From assembly GCA_023512835.1 (NCBI GenBank), contig CM042092.1, forward strand, positions 8,743,293 to 8,807,292: 64,000 nucleotides of DNA, given 5' to 3'. Under the pieces are notes generated by a model that saw nothing but the letters and a program-made list of their open reading frames with translations, was not told where the DNA came from and did not search any database. Position numbers and translations under genes: made by a program. The stretch comes from Taxillus chinensis (lineage: Eukaryota > Streptophyta > Magnoliopsida > Santalales > Loranthaceae). Positions 43,809-58,245 of this stretch are shown in pieces; the stretch's first letter is position 1; every line of letters starts with the position of its first letter.

Positions 43809-46800
43809 TTTTCTGCTTTTTCAGACACTAGGACGAAAACACACATGAAAATGTGAGGACCAGTAGCGTGTAGCCTTGTTTCTGTGCAGTGTGTGACCTG
43901 TAGATTCCACAGGGGACATGAACTGGGAAATCTCAGTAGTCTACGGAGATGAAGAAAGACATTAGCTTTTCCAATCTATAAAATAAATAAATAAATAAAT
44001 AACCCACCACCTTTTGCTTTTAACTTTCTGTGTCTCTCACACACACACTCTCTCTCTCTTATCTTTCTTGGCCTCAATGCATTAGAAATTGGAGGCACCA
44101 CACTGACATTGCTTGTTATGGGCTTATGGCTATCTCTTTACATCTGTGCAAGGGTCATCATGGGGAAGAAAAGAGGAAAATAAAAGGGGAAAATGATGGC
44201 TATTTAATTCATGCTGCAGTGGTGGGAAGGAAAGTCACACCAATCATGTGGGCATCGCCCAGTGTTGCTTGCGGAAATAAAGTACGAAATAAATAAAACC
44301 CAAAAGCTGTCGTCACCACTAATTGCCTTATATGTATAATAATAACAATACATGGCATTATGGTAGGTAGCATTACTTGATATGTATATGGTTTAAGTGA
44401 CACATTTACATTTATATTAATGAAAATAATTAGTCTGTCAGAGAACAGTTAAATATCTATTTAGTTATATATATAATATATATTGTTTGTTTATTTATTT
44501 ATTTTGCCGTTCTTCTATGTTTTGTTTTCCTTGTCTCAGCTGTGTTGGTAGCATATAGGTAGAGAGTAAAGGCACCATAAAATGCGCAATGGGTAAATAT
44601 GGATATAAGTTTCACATCTAGCTTAAGCTAGTAGCTATATGGATAATTATAGAATAATTTAGTCAATAGATTGCTTATTAGATGTGCTCCAATTCATAAG
44701 ACAGATTCCTTATAATAAATAATAACCCAAGGGGGGGAAAAAAACACCCTTACCGTTTTAGGAGCACGCCAGGTAATTGTCCGCTCCTTGGGCAATTGAA
44801 TGTTGGCCAATGACCATATGCGAAGCCAAGTTAATTGTATTTGCGAAGTTAATAGCTGCGCCTGCATGCATCTGATTCGTGTTGTCTACGGGTTGGAATC
44901 ATTAATGAAAATCTTTAATCGGCCCAAGATATGCCAAGCACCTTAACGGTGTCCCATTCTTATTTTAGGATATGTTTGGTAATTTTTAAAAACAAACAAA
45001 CAAACCCCTTTAATATCTCTTGTTGGTTCAAGTTTTGATACTAAGTTTATTCTCAGACACTATTATAGAGATAAATTTAAGATTTTTTTTTTAAATATCT
45101 TTACACCCGGTTGTATAAAATGGAATTTGGAGGAATAGCTTTGTGCAGTGAATATTCATGTTTGGAATCTAATTATTTATTTTCTAAATACTTTTACTAT
45201 AATCGTTCTTATATATTTTTTATAACTTTTGAATAAATGCAATAGAAATAAAAAAAATAGTGAAAAAATTTAAACAATTTATTTAAAAAAAAATAGAGGT
45301 ATGAATGAATATTGGGACGTGGAAGATAATATACTATGCATTTACCAAAAATATGAGTAAGCAAGAAGATACATTTTGCTCCTCTTTAATTTGCTTACCT
45401 AGACGAAAAATCACTCCAACCATGACCCTGTAAAGTGCATGTTTTTAATATTCTAATACTATATTGGCCTTTTTGTTGATATGTACTAAATATAATAATA
45501 ACAGATATATTTGATAATTGAATTGAACAATTTTAATACTTTAACAGGATATAATAAATTTGATCCAAAATGAGAATTTGCATACGTGGCAAATAGCATA
45601 TATGCATGGTTTCTTTCTCTTTCTTTTCTGGCACAGAAAAATGAGTAGAATCATTTTGTCTGGACATTTTAGTAGTCGAGTGTATTTTTTTTAAATTAAA
45701 GAGGCAAGGTAATAAAAATAATTATAATAAACATAATGTTAAATGGTATAGAAAATCAAATTTCTTATTTGAAAATTCGTCTTTATGTTAAGTTCATCAA
45801 TATTTGCAACTAGTTATTAATAATGTTAAATGTTTCGTGAGCACTTTTGGTCATGAAAAAAAAATTAACGACTTATTTATTTAATCAGATTTATTTATAA
45901 TATGATAAACAAATAGAGTTCTAATTTCCTAACATTTAAATTTTGTGCATATAAAATATTGACAATAAAAACTATTTATAGTTTTATATTTAAAATTAAT
46001 ATTAAAGGCTTATAATTTAGTATAATTATTACAAATTAATAAAAGTAACTATATAAAATATTCATGTAATAAAATATATTAAATATAATTTATAGTATGT
46101 AGTATATATATATACACATATTAAAGCTAGTTTAAAATGCATAATAGCTAAATAATTTTATTTTATAATTAGAAAAAGTCTATTTGCATATATATATTAT
46201 ATAAGTAATTTGTATGAAAATATTTTCTTCATTGTCGTATTTATATGAATATTTAAAAAAAATATTAATCCAATAACAATATAAAGATATTTCTATACGA
46301 TTTACCTCCATATAATACACTTACATATTATTACTTTTATAATTTATATGCATTAGTCAGACTAATATTAATAAATAATATATAAGGAAAAAGATATTTA
46401 CAAACATTAATCAATATAGTCTTGAGCAACATTTACGAATAGGGTAAGTGTAATATATATATAGATAGTGCGTAACGTGCTTGGGCCACTTATATATATC
46501 GATTGCAGATGTTGTGCCACGTGCGGCTCTGTATGCAAACGCTTTAGGAACATCAACCATCTAAACACTTCATGTTCGTTCATATATAATTATAAGTAGT
46601 AAACATAAATATAAAGTTGGGTGATAAATTAATAACCTCCTTAATAAATAAATATCAATGAGTTTCGAGCAATCTCAAAAAAAAAAAAAAAAACCGTTTA
46701 TTTCATTTGCATTCTTATTTACCTGTGAAACTCAATAAATGTGTTTGAAGAATCATAGTACATCGTTTTGAGTCATTATAAATAATCGGGCTTGCATCTC

Positions 46801-46825
46801 ATTTGATTCCATTATATTATATCCA
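43809..46825. other. Intergenic DNA between the kinase gene and the copia element
   Basis: The right part of the kinase promoter is included, with an AAAT repeat near 43,980-44,000 and a CA/CT patch near 44,040-44,060. Further right is very AT-rich DNA with many homopolymer tracts and no supportable gene. Confidence 0.55.
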
Positions 46826-47060
46826 TGTAAAAGAAGAAAAATAATATTTTCCTTTTGAATAAATTTTATTGAAGCTCGGAACGTTACTTTATACAAAACA
46901 AATGCCAATCATTCTTACAATTACGTCTATCTATTCTAGGTAATCTAAATATAAAGAGCAATTAAATAAATATACAATATTTCCTATATACACACTAATA
47001 TAAAAGGTAACTGAATAAATATACAACTAATGCAGTATATCTTTCCTTTCCTTTTCAACA
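46826..47060 (-). repeat. LTR of the copia element (3' LTR on the element's strand)
   Basis: 235 bases beginning TGTAAAAGAAG and ending CTTTTCAACA. It differs from the other LTR at three positions by eye. The TG...CA ends and identical length define it exactly. Confidence 0.95.
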
Positions 47061-47071
47061 CTCTCCCTCAA
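47061..47071 (-). promoter_or_regulatory. Polypurine tract of the copia element
   Basis: The minus strand reads TTGAGGGAGAG directly before the left LTR, the expected position and composition of the plus-strand primer for reverse transcription. Confidence 0.8.
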
Positions 47072-48184
47072 GTTGGAGAGTGAATGTCAATAACTCCCAA
47101 CTTGCGTATAATGGTTGAGAAAATATTTTCCCGGGGGGGTTGGGGGAACATTTGGAGAGGTTGTTTGGGTGGGGTACGTGTTTGGTTTACAAACATGAAT
47201 CATCCGTATATTGTCACGAATAAAATGACAATCCATCTTAGTCCGGTCTGTTCATGGAAAACGGGATTGGTAAGCCATATGTAAGTCGTTGTATTATCAC
47301 AAAATAAGAATGCTAGCTTCGGATGCAATATTCTCATATCCTTCAATAATGAGCGTTGCCAAGACAATGATTGCCACGTGCAGGCTCATATGATTCGAAA
47401 GTAAAGGGAAAAAAAAACGGTTTTATTGTCATTTTTTCCCAAAAAAAAAGGGGAAGATAAAAAAAAAAACACAATAACCCGTAGTAGCCCTCGAGATATC
47501 GGAAAACCATCTAAACACTTTTCATATGTAGTTTACGTGGTCATATATAATGCTTAGTACATGGACCGAAAAGATGAATATCCGGTTAGGTCAAATAAAT
47601 TAATAACTTGGTAAAAAAATTTTTTTTATAAAAAAGTTATTTTAAAAAAATTAATAAATAAGAGAGTTTTATGTTTTGTTCCACGGGAAAGTTCACAGGT
47701 TTAGCACCCAAAAATCCACCATCTTTGAGAATTTCCAAAGTATATTTGCGTTGAGGATAAAAATTCCTTTCTTCGATCGGGAAACTTCGATGCCCACAAA
47801 AATACTTCAAATCACCCAAATCTTTAATTCGAAAATGACATGTAGAAATTGCTTAAGAAGTTAATGGGCATCGACATCATTTCCGGTAAATAAGAATGTC
47901 ATCGACATAAATCAACAAAGCGGTAAAAGATTTACCATTCTTGGTGTGTAAAAAATGAGTAATCGGCTTTAGATTGAACAAAACCAATAGGGGGGGGGGG
48001 GGGGGGGGAGGAAATTGTGGGGGGGGGTTTTTTAATTTAAATAAAGACTTTTGGGGGGGGGGGAAAAAAGATTTTTCTTTGCCCGCCAAGACCGGGAGGT
48101 GGAGTCATTAATAAAATTTCCTCATGTAGAAACGCAATGAAAAAAGCATTGTGGACATAAATGGTGAAGAAGAAAATTGGGGGG

Positions 48185-48215
<31 letters not shown>

Positions 48216-48571
48216 CTATTTTATTTGTGGGGGAAAAAGTGTCATGGTACATCGTTTTGAATCTTGGTGTAACCTTAAGCCACCAAACGAGGCTTAAAAG
48301 CACGTCATAACCATCCGAGGGGTTTGATTTTATAAACCCAAAAAAAAAAAAAAATATAAAAAAGGGGGGGGGGGGGGGGGGGATAATTTTTTTTGGGCTA
48401 GAATATCGATTCAAAATAGTATTTATTTCCAATGAATGCATTGCAAGGGATAATAAGCTTAATACCTTGGCTAACAAAGAAGAAGAAAAGAGTGGGGGGG
48501 GTGGTTATTAACGGTATTATAGACACAATTGCAAAGGGGATATGTAGATACATCGTAATGATGGGGTCTAT

Positions 48572-48779
<208 letters not shown>

Positions 48780-51420
48780 AAGAAAGGGGGGGGGGAAAAA
48801 AGGAAGGGAGAGGAGGGAAGGGAAGGAAAGGGAATGAGTGGTTGCATAAGGAAAAATAGTTTCATGAAAAACAACATCATGGCTAGTGAACGTGCGGTGG
48901 GTGTCGAGATCATAAAGCTTGTAAGCTTTTTGACCAATGATATTGCCAAGAAAAAGTTTTTGGGGGCGCTATTGCACCGGGGGGCAAAAAAAAGGGGGAG
49001 GGGGCCCAAAAAATGGCATACGTAAGACAACCAAAGACACGGAGATTTCGAGAAAATAAGAGGGAAGCTTGTCATAAAGGGTTAAAAGGAGTTTGTTAGG
49101 GGTTTGGGGGGAAGGGAGTGGTGTGGGCAAACGATTAATTACATGACCGTATTGTAAAAAGGTGCTGGGGGCTGAAAACAGCAATTCTAAGATAGGTGTG
49201 TTTGGGCTCTACAACCCCATTTTGTTGAGGGGTGGGAGGGGGGGGGGGGGGGTTTTTTTTGTTGAAAAAAACCGCAAAGGGAAGAATGTCACCACTTATA
49301 ATATTTGGATAAGTATTACTTTTTTAAAAAAAACATTTTGGGGAATTACCACCATTATTAACAGATTTTGGCGATAGAGTGGAAATTGAGTTTTGACAAA
49401 TGAAAAAAAATTGACAAGTAAATGTTGCGTTTCACTTTTGTGATGCATAAAAAATACTCATGTAAGAATACTAGCATAATAAAAAAATTGGAAAGGGAAG
49501 GGGGGGGAATTTTAAGGGGGCCCCAAATGTCAAAAAATTGGTCACAATGAATTAATTCAAATGGGGAACAGAAGGGGGGGAAAAAAGGAAGGAAAGGCGA
49601 CTTTGTTTAGTAAGTGCACAAATATCAATCAAGCATTATTAGATTGGAAAGGGAAATATAACAAATGTTTGGCCATGAAATCTAATCTAGAGGAAGATAA
49701 ATGTCCCAAACGTTTGGGTAAAAAAAGGGGGGGGGGGACCCGGGAAGGGGGGGAAGAAAAAAAGGGGGTTGGAAAGGATGGAAGTTGAGGATGTGACTTT
49801 TGTGAGGATAAGCGCAACCAAGTAATAAAGGCCGTCTCGTTGTTCACCCAAACCAAACGTTGTCCTCGTCGTCAAAGTCCGCAAAAAAACAAAAGGGGGA
49901 AAAAAGGTTTTATACAATTAGAATTTTTGGTAATGCAACTCACGACATTAATATCCACTTAAAAAATAAGGTGGCAGAAAAAAAAAATTAAAAATAAAAA
50001 AAAAAAAAAAAGGGGAAAATCCCCACCAGGGGGGGGGGGGGGGGGTTTTCCCTTGCGGCCAGAAGGGGGGGGAAAAAGGTATGGTCCTATTCCTGGTGAC
50101 AAGCAAAAGTTGGAGATGAAGTGATATGGTCGGTTGCGTCTCGTCGATAATTAATCAATTAATCATGGAGGCGCAACAAATAGTGTGTAACAAACCTGAG
50201 GGAGAGTGGGGTAATAATTAAGATTTGTTGGATTTGCAAATCAGAGAGCCCATTTGTGGGGGGGCGGGGGGGGGAAATTAAAGGCACGTCTTGGGTTTTT
50301 TGGTTGTTTTGTTGGGGGGGGGGGGGGGGGTGAAATGGATGCGGCCCCCCCCCCCCAGGGGGGGCTGTGGGGGGGGGGGGGGGGGGAAGATTGATGGCTT
50401 TTATTGCTTTTGAAATGAGTGCTTCTTTGTTGATGAACCTTGGTGCATGTTTAGGATGGTCCAGGTGGGTATCCCTTTTTCTTTTTCCGATTTTTTTTTT
50501 GGACATGCATGGTCACGGTCACGGTCAATAATCGCATCGCATGCAAAGGTTTTCGATTAGATGGATTAAAGAAAGGGAAGAAGAACCTTCACGCTAGAGT
50601 GTGACACTTTGAATGACCATGGCTACGTTGTCCATCGTCGCACGTGCGGCCCCCAGGCTTCGCCGCTTCTCCTCTTGTGCGATGGAAGAGTAAGCCTTGG
50701 CAACATCGAAGTGGATTCATCAATAAAATCTGCCCTCGGATTGCACTATAGGACTCAAAAAAAAAAAAAAATTTTTTTTTTTTGTGCGGGAAAAAAAAAA
50801 AAAATAATTTTTTTTTTTGTTGTCGCCCCACAAAGCAAATGGTGCCATTATAGGATCCCGATTACATATTTTTTAAGCCTTGTGTAATAAACCGCAATAG
50901 TCATCATCTTGAGCAAGACAAGCAATGTCCCTCTCAATCCGAAATATTCGAGGAGCATTGCTTTGAGAAAAACGATCCCGAAGGTCTTCCCATTTAGCGA
51001 TATTGAGGGCAAACGGGCCCCCTTCGCAAGGTCCGGTGTGAGTGAATTGAGAATCCAAGAAAGGATCATATCATTGCATTTTTTCCATGAAGCATATTCT
51101 TCTGGGGGGGGGGGGAGGGGTTGTGGGTTATTGTTTTTTGGGGGGAAAAAATTTTTTGTTGTTCCATCTATGAAACCCAATTTGGATTTGGCGTTCAAAG
51201 AAATCGTAGGGGTCATACACCACGTCGAATAATTATCTCCGGTTGAGAGGTTTGAAAACAAGAACCATTCCTGGATGATCGGAATGGTGAAGAAAATATG
51301 GATGGGCAACTATCTACGGCCTCCACCATTCAAAGATTGTTGTTCTCATGATAGTGAGACACAACAAAAAGAAAAGCAAAAAAAGACGCAATAAAGATAA
51401 AGAACTAAGGTATCGTTCCT

Positions 51421-51432
51421 GCTCTGATACCA
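51421..51432 (-). promoter_or_regulatory. Primer-binding site of the copia element (initiator tRNA-Met type)
   Basis: On the minus strand the 12 bases next to the LTR read TGGTATCAGAGC, the usual plant copia site complementary to the 3' end of initiator methionine tRNA. This fixes the direction of the element. Confidence 0.93.
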
Positions 51433-51667
51433 TGTAAAAGAAGAAAAATAATATTTTCCTTTTGAATAAATTTTATTGAAGCTCGAAACGTTACTTTATA
51501 CAAAACAAATGCCAATCATTCCTACAATTACGCCTATCTATTCTAGGTAATCTAAATATAAAGAGCAATTAAATAAATATACAATATTTCCTATATACAC
51601 ACTAATATAAAAGGTAACTGAATAAATATACAACTAATGCAGTATATCTTTCCTTTCCTTTTCAACA
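51433..51667 (-). repeat. LTR of the copia element (5' LTR on the element's strand)
   Basis: 235 bases, about 98.7% identical to the left LTR by direct reading. The primer-binding site lies next to it at 51421-51432, so this is the promoter-bearing LTR for minus-strand transcription. Confidence 0.95.
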
Positions 51668-51672
51668 ATCCA

Positions 51673-54600
51673 CGTCTATATGTACATCTGAAATTTTATA
51701 ATTTTTTATAACTGTCACTGCAAGAGCATTTTCAATGATATCAAATTAAATTAATAAAATAAAAGTATATTTAATTATTATAATAAGATTTTAGTTAATA
51801 GTATTCTAGTAATGTGTCATTTATAATATCTGATAAGTATTAGCAGCAAGGTATGAAGACTCATTTTAAGTATTTGGCTATTATTTTAATTATATTGTGT
51901 TTATTGTATTTTCTATTTATGGCATTTGTGATAATGTGTTAGGAGTTGAGGAATTGATTTATAGGAGGAAAAAAGGGGCATTTTTACTGTGATGATGCAA
52001 TTGATTATTATCTCGTGGTGGGGAAAGATATATACCCTCATTATATATAAATTATTATCTCGTGGTTAATTAAGGCAGTACTTGTATTAAAGTCATTCTT
52101 ATATATGTTACACAAACCTTTGAGGGTATGAGTAATCACAAATCGTTTTTAAGGTGTAAGAAAATTTGAGGTGTGACACTTTATGAACTAAAACGTAATC
52201 AATGGTGTTGGTTTACAAATTCCTTCATTTGTAATTTTAAACTAAGTTTGGGCTAGTCAAAGCTATGTTAAAGATTAGTTTAGCGCACATTGTATTCGCG
52301 GTCTTTGTTCTCCTATTGGCCAAACTCATATAAGGAGAAGAGACAACAAATGATGAAAATAACATTTAAATGTGTATGTCCAAGACAAATAGAATTAGAT
52401 CTCAACTAATAAGATATAACATGAAAATTATAATTTGGATCAGTAGATTATATGAGCAACCATTTATATTAAACTTTCATTAACTATAATTTCGCCATTG
52501 CAGATTACTCTAATTTGATGAACAAATAAATAAAGCTCAAGAATTATTAGATGTAGATTTAATGAATCAGAGCCATGTTAAAAACTTAATTTCATGTTTG
52601 CATTATATTATCATTATATATGTATATATATGAAAAATAAGTAGCATGGTGTGACACTAAATTTAACCATTTAAAACTAGATAAGATTCTTTTAAAATAT
52701 AATTATTTTTAAAAATTATATATTCAAATAAATTTATATTATTCATAAATATTTTAAAATTATTAAAATTTATTATTTTAAAAAATAATATTATTTTGGC
52801 GTAAACTATTATTTTTTATTGTAGAAAACAAAAGCACGCTTTTCCGGATATTAATTAGATTGACGGTGGAATAGAAGGTAAAATATAGAATGGGTAGCCT
52901 CCAAATTGACTGGTGTCAGGGACTGAGGCGATATTTAATGTCTAAGATACTAATCAATGAATTCGGATGCCCTTTTTAATGTCCAATAGGGGTCACGTGA
53001 ATGCTTATAAATAAAGCCACACGCTCTACAGCGTGTGAACGAATAAGCCAAAAATTTGAGGAGGGTCATAAGTAGGTTGTTGTCTTGTCTGATTCATATG
53101 ATGATTTGACCAACTAGGTGTGCTGTGCTCTAATTTGGCAGCATTAAAACAGAGTCCAAAATGCTCCTGTGATCCGAAGGCTCACATTCCCATGAAGTCA
53201 TGACCTACAACTAAAAACACACACAAACAGCAAACGGAAAAAACACACACGCGCGCTATCTAGAAGGAGATCAATCAAAAATTAATAAAGTTGCGTCGCA
53301 TTGATATTTGCTCGCAGCCAATACATGAAATTGAATGTGAATCTAGTAGGATCCAAGATTTTGGAGGTTTATGTAATTTTCAATATATATGTATGAAAAT
53401 ATAATTTATCAATATTTGATATATGTATGTATAATAAATTGATGACAAAATTAGCTGAGTTGCCGCCATATCCTGATATGCACTTAATAGTCATCGTTTG
53501 AGAGCACTTTTAATTGGGAGGTTAAACGGGCAATTGGGCCGTTCTTGAGGTGGGCCCACTCATATTTGTTGCGGGCTAAATTTATAATTTTTTGTCCGTT
53601 TATATATGGGTCGAAATGAGCTCCGACCCGTGGGCTAGTGTTATTTTAAAAAAAAAATAATTTTTTTAATTTATTTTATTAAAATTTTATATATAGTATT
53701 AATATTTTTTAAGTTTAATCATCTTTGTGATTGACTCATGAGAATTAAGATTATTATTATTTTTAGAAAAAAAAAATAAGATATTTAAAGTAAAAAAAAT
53801 TATTTAAGAAAATTAAATTTTAAATAGGCTAGCCTTTGGGTCAGCCCAACCCACACAAAAACAGGATCGAGCCATAAATTTTTGGCCCGTTTAAAAGCAC
53901 ACGGTCCCAGTCCGGCCCATTGTAGTATTAACACCCCTAGTTTTAAGTTTTAACCTTGCCTTTTTTTTCGTTTTCTTTGGGTGGGCTGTGAAGAGCGAGA
54001 ATGGGCTTTGAACTTGGGACGACTTGTAGATTAATTCCTGGCATCCGGCCCATTGTAGTTGAGCGTGGGTTTTATGTTCTATCCAAGCAGGCCTACGTTG
54101 TGCACGCACAAAAACAAAACGTGGGACGACGCGACCTTCCAAAATCAGTCACAATGGGCTCATACCCACCTCCCAGTCCCATGATTATCAAACATCTAAA
54201 ATTATAATACCCCACGAGCCTAGTTTAATGAGTAAGAAAATAAAATTAGATGAAGTTGAAGGTGAAAAATTCAAAACCTGTCATTTAGCTGTGAATTAAG
54301 GTTATCTATCATGAATTGAAGGTGACCCGACATCTTATTCGGAATGTGTGTCCCCATTAACTTAGGTGAGTTGGTGCGCCCAACAAATGTTTCCATTTAA
54401 AAAAAAAATTATATCTCATGTCTACCATTTGTTGTTGGCCACTAATTTTAATGATCTAAACCACTCCAATTAACTGCACTGAAGACGTGATTGATTGTTT
54501 AGGAAGGATCTTAGCTTAGCACATAGAAATCGTGCTTAAATATATCTAATAATCTAAACAATAGTTGACCTCTATAATAAATAAAAAAGATTATTTATTT

Positions 54601-56500
54601 TTCTTTACCTTTCCAACAAACGGAAAGTTTAACTACACGGAAACTCGTGAGCTCGGTTACCTGATGTGACACTTGCTCTTCATTCACCATCGGCTTTGGT
54701 CGCACCAGACGGCCGACGAATCTCCATCTCGAGTTATATGTATACACCCATTGTCGGTGAGTATTGGAGTTAACACATTCTAGCCTCACATTAAGTCTCT
54801 AGTATTGATTTTGAATATCAGCGCGCGGTAGTGCATGAGAATTGAGATGGTGTTGTGTGCTTCCAACATTCATCACCTTTGTTTATTTAACTTCACGTTT
54901 GTTTTTTTGAGAATTGAGATGGCGTTGTTGGCAGGTATAGTATGTAGATTGTGGAATAGAAAAGATGCAAAAAATAAAATAAAATTGGCGTTTGACTGAC
55001 ATCACAGCAAAAATTGATAAGACATCAAAATTCAAAAACACACATATATATATATATATATATTAACAGATATATTTTTATGACATTGCAAACGATAGAA
55101 TTATATATAAAAAATCTACACAAACCTTTTTATTCCAAAAATACCTTCTTGTTTCTTTTACTTTTTTACACCAGGACTGAGGTGGCACAAAAGTCTTCCA
55201 TGGTGCGAGGCTCTCCTCCTCTTCTTCTTCCTCCGGTACTACTAATATTCATTTTCACCTAAATTTTTTTTATCCATTTTCTTTATGTTACCAAACAAAG
55301 AGTCATGATAGATCGATCATATACAGTCTTAATTATGTAAATAGGTATGCACATGAGATGGATTGAACATGGCTTAATTTGAATTATCATAATATAATAA
55401 GCCAAGGAAATCAAAAGAAATGATGGATCAAATAAAAGAAAATACTTAAGACATGTTTAATGTATTAGTTATAATAATAAATTTATTTAAATTTAAATAA
55501 ATTTTAATTTAACTTTAATTGGTGATACCACACCAATTAATTACCTTTAATCTTTTCAATATTCCTAATATGCCCGTAGGTAATTGAGGTTAACCTATTA
55601 CATGGTGAATTGACCAATAATACAACAGTGATGGTGAGTGACAATGATCGACTGTTCTGGATCGACCTTGAATGGAGTGTGGACAAGGGGCATGCCGTTG
55701 GTGGGTGGTTAATGACGTATAGCAGTGTGGATGCAACTCTGGATGTTGATGTCATATATAGTAAATGGCAGAGGTGTTGTCAAGGCCTGGGACGACGCAA
55801 CGACACTTGGTGACGACAAATCAATGATCGTTCGTGATTACTTCTGATGTGGTTTACGGCGTGGAGACAGATGGTAAGGACGACTTTGGATGTTTGGGAT
55901 TCTAAAGAGGCAATAACGACTACGTCGCTAGAATTGAGACTGGATTAGAGGGAGAGGCAGAGTGAGAGAGAACTCGACTCATGCAATTTGGCCGGCAAGT
56001 GGGGTGTGGCTTGCAGAAGTGTGCGTATAGGAGGAGCTGCGGCGAATGGAGGAAACAAGACGTCCAACAAAGGAGAAAAAGATACTTAACTTTCAGTGAT
56101 AAATTTGAAAAAATAAAATAAAAAATAAAAAATGCATATCATTAGTTAAGTAAAAATTTTATAGCAAATTAAATTTAACTTTAGCTGCCATTAGATATTC
56201 TTAGGCAATTAAATATAGATGAGTAAAGAGGAAAGGAGGAAAATTGTTATATGTGAATGCTTGTCATTTTACAATAAATGGATATGTGATAACTGAATAA
56301 CTATATTCAAATTTAATCTTTGGTATTACATACGGTGTATTATTGAGATTTATGATTTTATATCAAAACTTATTTAATTTTTTAATTAATAAATAAAATT
56401 TAAAAATTATCCATTCATAGTTAGTTTTGTAATGGGTAGACTTAACATTGTATCCTGTATCATAGTATTTCAAGTAGATCAATATTGTACGGTGAGTGAA
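51673..56500. other. Intergenic DNA right of the copia element
   Basis: No gene is supported. Noted inside are a promoter-like cluster at about 52,994-53,037 and a possible hAT-like end near 53,920-53,940. A slightly GC-richer patch at about 55,600-56,080 has a 67-codon plus frame without a recognisable motif. The remainder is AT-rich. Confidence 0.5.
52994..53037 (+). promoter_or_regulatory. G-box, TATA box and 8-bp hairpin in a row
   Basis: CACGTG (52994-52999) is followed after six bases by TATAAATA (53006-53013) and then by a perfect stem of eight (CACACGCT, loop CTAC, AGCGTGTG, 53018-53037). The spacing resembles a core promoter, but no reading frame follows it. It could be chance in AT-rich DNA or the promoter of a non-coding transcript. 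Confidence 0.3.
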
Positions 56501-57730
56501 AAGCTAAATCAATATATTAAAATTTTACCATAGTATGTAGTTTATTTAGCTATTGTTGCTTTACAAAAATAGAAATTATTTGAGATGGATGTGAAAAATA
56601 TTATTCTTAATAGTGGTTTAAAAGAAAATATTTATATAAAACCATCACGAACTTTCATATTATCATAATAAGGTATCGATTACGATGAGCATTGGTTTAA
56701 AGCAAGTTTTTTTAGCTTGGTTTGTAAAATTTAACTCATTGTGAGTGAGTTTAGTTTCACACCCAATTCATATGATATTGCTCTAATTATTTGTAAATTT
56801 GCTCAAGGAATAGTTCTCTTATTAATATATATTGATGATATGATTATCATTGAAAATAATATTTCACGTATTAATGAGCTTAAGTGGTTTTTAAGTCGTA
56901 AATTTAATATGAAAAACCTTGGCTTTTTAAGTTATTTTTTACGACTTGAAGTTATATCTTCACATGATAGCTATCTTATTTCTCAAGTGAAATATACGTA
57001 CATCGAATATTATATCTTAAGTTGGTCTCGACAAAATTGTTTTCACACCTCTTGAATTGAATGTTAAGCTCACAACATTATATGGTTTTTCACTCCTTGA
57101 TTGTACTCGTTATTGACAATTAGTTGAGAGTTTGGTTTATCTTATTATGACATGCCTAGACATAACATATATGGTTCATGTTTGTTTATGGTTGCTCATT
57201 GCACCACTCATTATGCTGTTGTGTTTCGTATTATTTGCTATGTTAATTAAGGGAATAGTACTATTCATTGGACTTCAATTTTTAGCTTAGTCTTCCTTTG
57301 TACTTCATACATATTCAGATGATGATTAAGTTGGTGATCATATAAATCGGCAATTCACTATTAGCTATTGTCTTTTTCTTGGTAACTTTCTTATTTCATG
57401 TAGTAGTTAAAAACAAGTTATTCCATCTAAATTAATCTAGTACTAAGGCAAAATAAAAAGCTTTTGCTGTCATCACTTCAAACTTTTTTCTTATGATATG
57501 GTCTTGGCAAAATATGTGTATTTTCCAATCATATTTTGCTAATCTTTATTGTAACAATCAAAGTATATACAAATTATTCACAAGGGTGTATTTCATAAAC
57601 ACATCAAACATATTAAGGTCGGTTATCATTTTATTTGAAATCGTGTTGCCATATGAACTTCTCACTTGATTTTATTGGCCATGATACTCTCCACACTCAA
57701 ATTGTTATCATTATTCCTATTTAGATGTTA
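56500..57730 (+). mobile_element. Old Ty1/copia relic, reverse transcriptase and RNase H
   Basis: The plus strand keeps parts of a copia polyprotein in order. EMDVKNIILN is near 56,580. From 56,741 a 104-codon frame contains CKFAQGIVLLLIYIDDMIII, the YxDD catalytic box of reverse transcriptase, then MKNLGFLSYFLRLEV and ISQVKYT. Beyond about 57,060 stops and frameshifts break RNase H traces such as the CSWQNMCIFQ-like region and IQIIHKGVFHKHIKHIK. No LTRs were found. It is much older than the element at 46.8 kb and from a different lineage by wording. Confidence 0.8.
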
Positions 57731-58101
57731 TCAAATATTTTCCTTTATTCATAATTAATTTAGGTATATTATAATAGATTACATAATTAGATTAATTATG
57801 GAGTTGATTATAATTGATTTAGATAGATTATAATCAATTATGTAATTAAATTAATAATTTTTGCACTGTAGAATTAATATTTTGGCACACTTTGTATGCA
57901 TGCGCATATATATATATACACACACACACACACATCAAAGTAGCAGACGGTGTGCCCATTCTAGACAAATTGGGCTATATTTTTGCCATTTTGATCAATT
58001 TTGGATCCATGGTTGTTCCATGGTTATTTCCAGCTTCAGCGTTGGCCCCGTTCGGGTAGAATCGTGTTGAAATGCGGTCACAATCTTTATTCTTTATCCG
58101 C

Positions 58102-58151
<50 letters not shown>

Positions 58152-58152
58152 T
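58102..58152. repeat. Compound TA-TG-TA microsatellite
   Basis: A TA tract, then about nine TG units, then another TA tract. This near-symmetric compound repeat lies about 60 bases before a TAA trinucleotide repeat. Confidence 0.92.
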
Positions 58153-58213
58153 GAATTTTATTTTTAAAAAGTTGCGATAAAAAGGGTTGCAGTACTAGTA
58201 GTGACTGGGCTCT

Positions 58214-58214
<1 letters not shown>

Positions 58215-58245
<31 letters not shown>
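58215..58245. repeat. TAA trinucleotide microsatellite
   Basis: About ten TAA units in intergenic DNA. Confidence 0.92.

Noticed and set aside
53500..53940. Possible hAT-like transposon, suggested by an end reading TAACACCCCTAG and repeated 'GGCCCG/GGGCCC' words
   Set aside because: I could not find a matching opposite terminal repeat or an 8-bp target duplication, so the element is not delimited.
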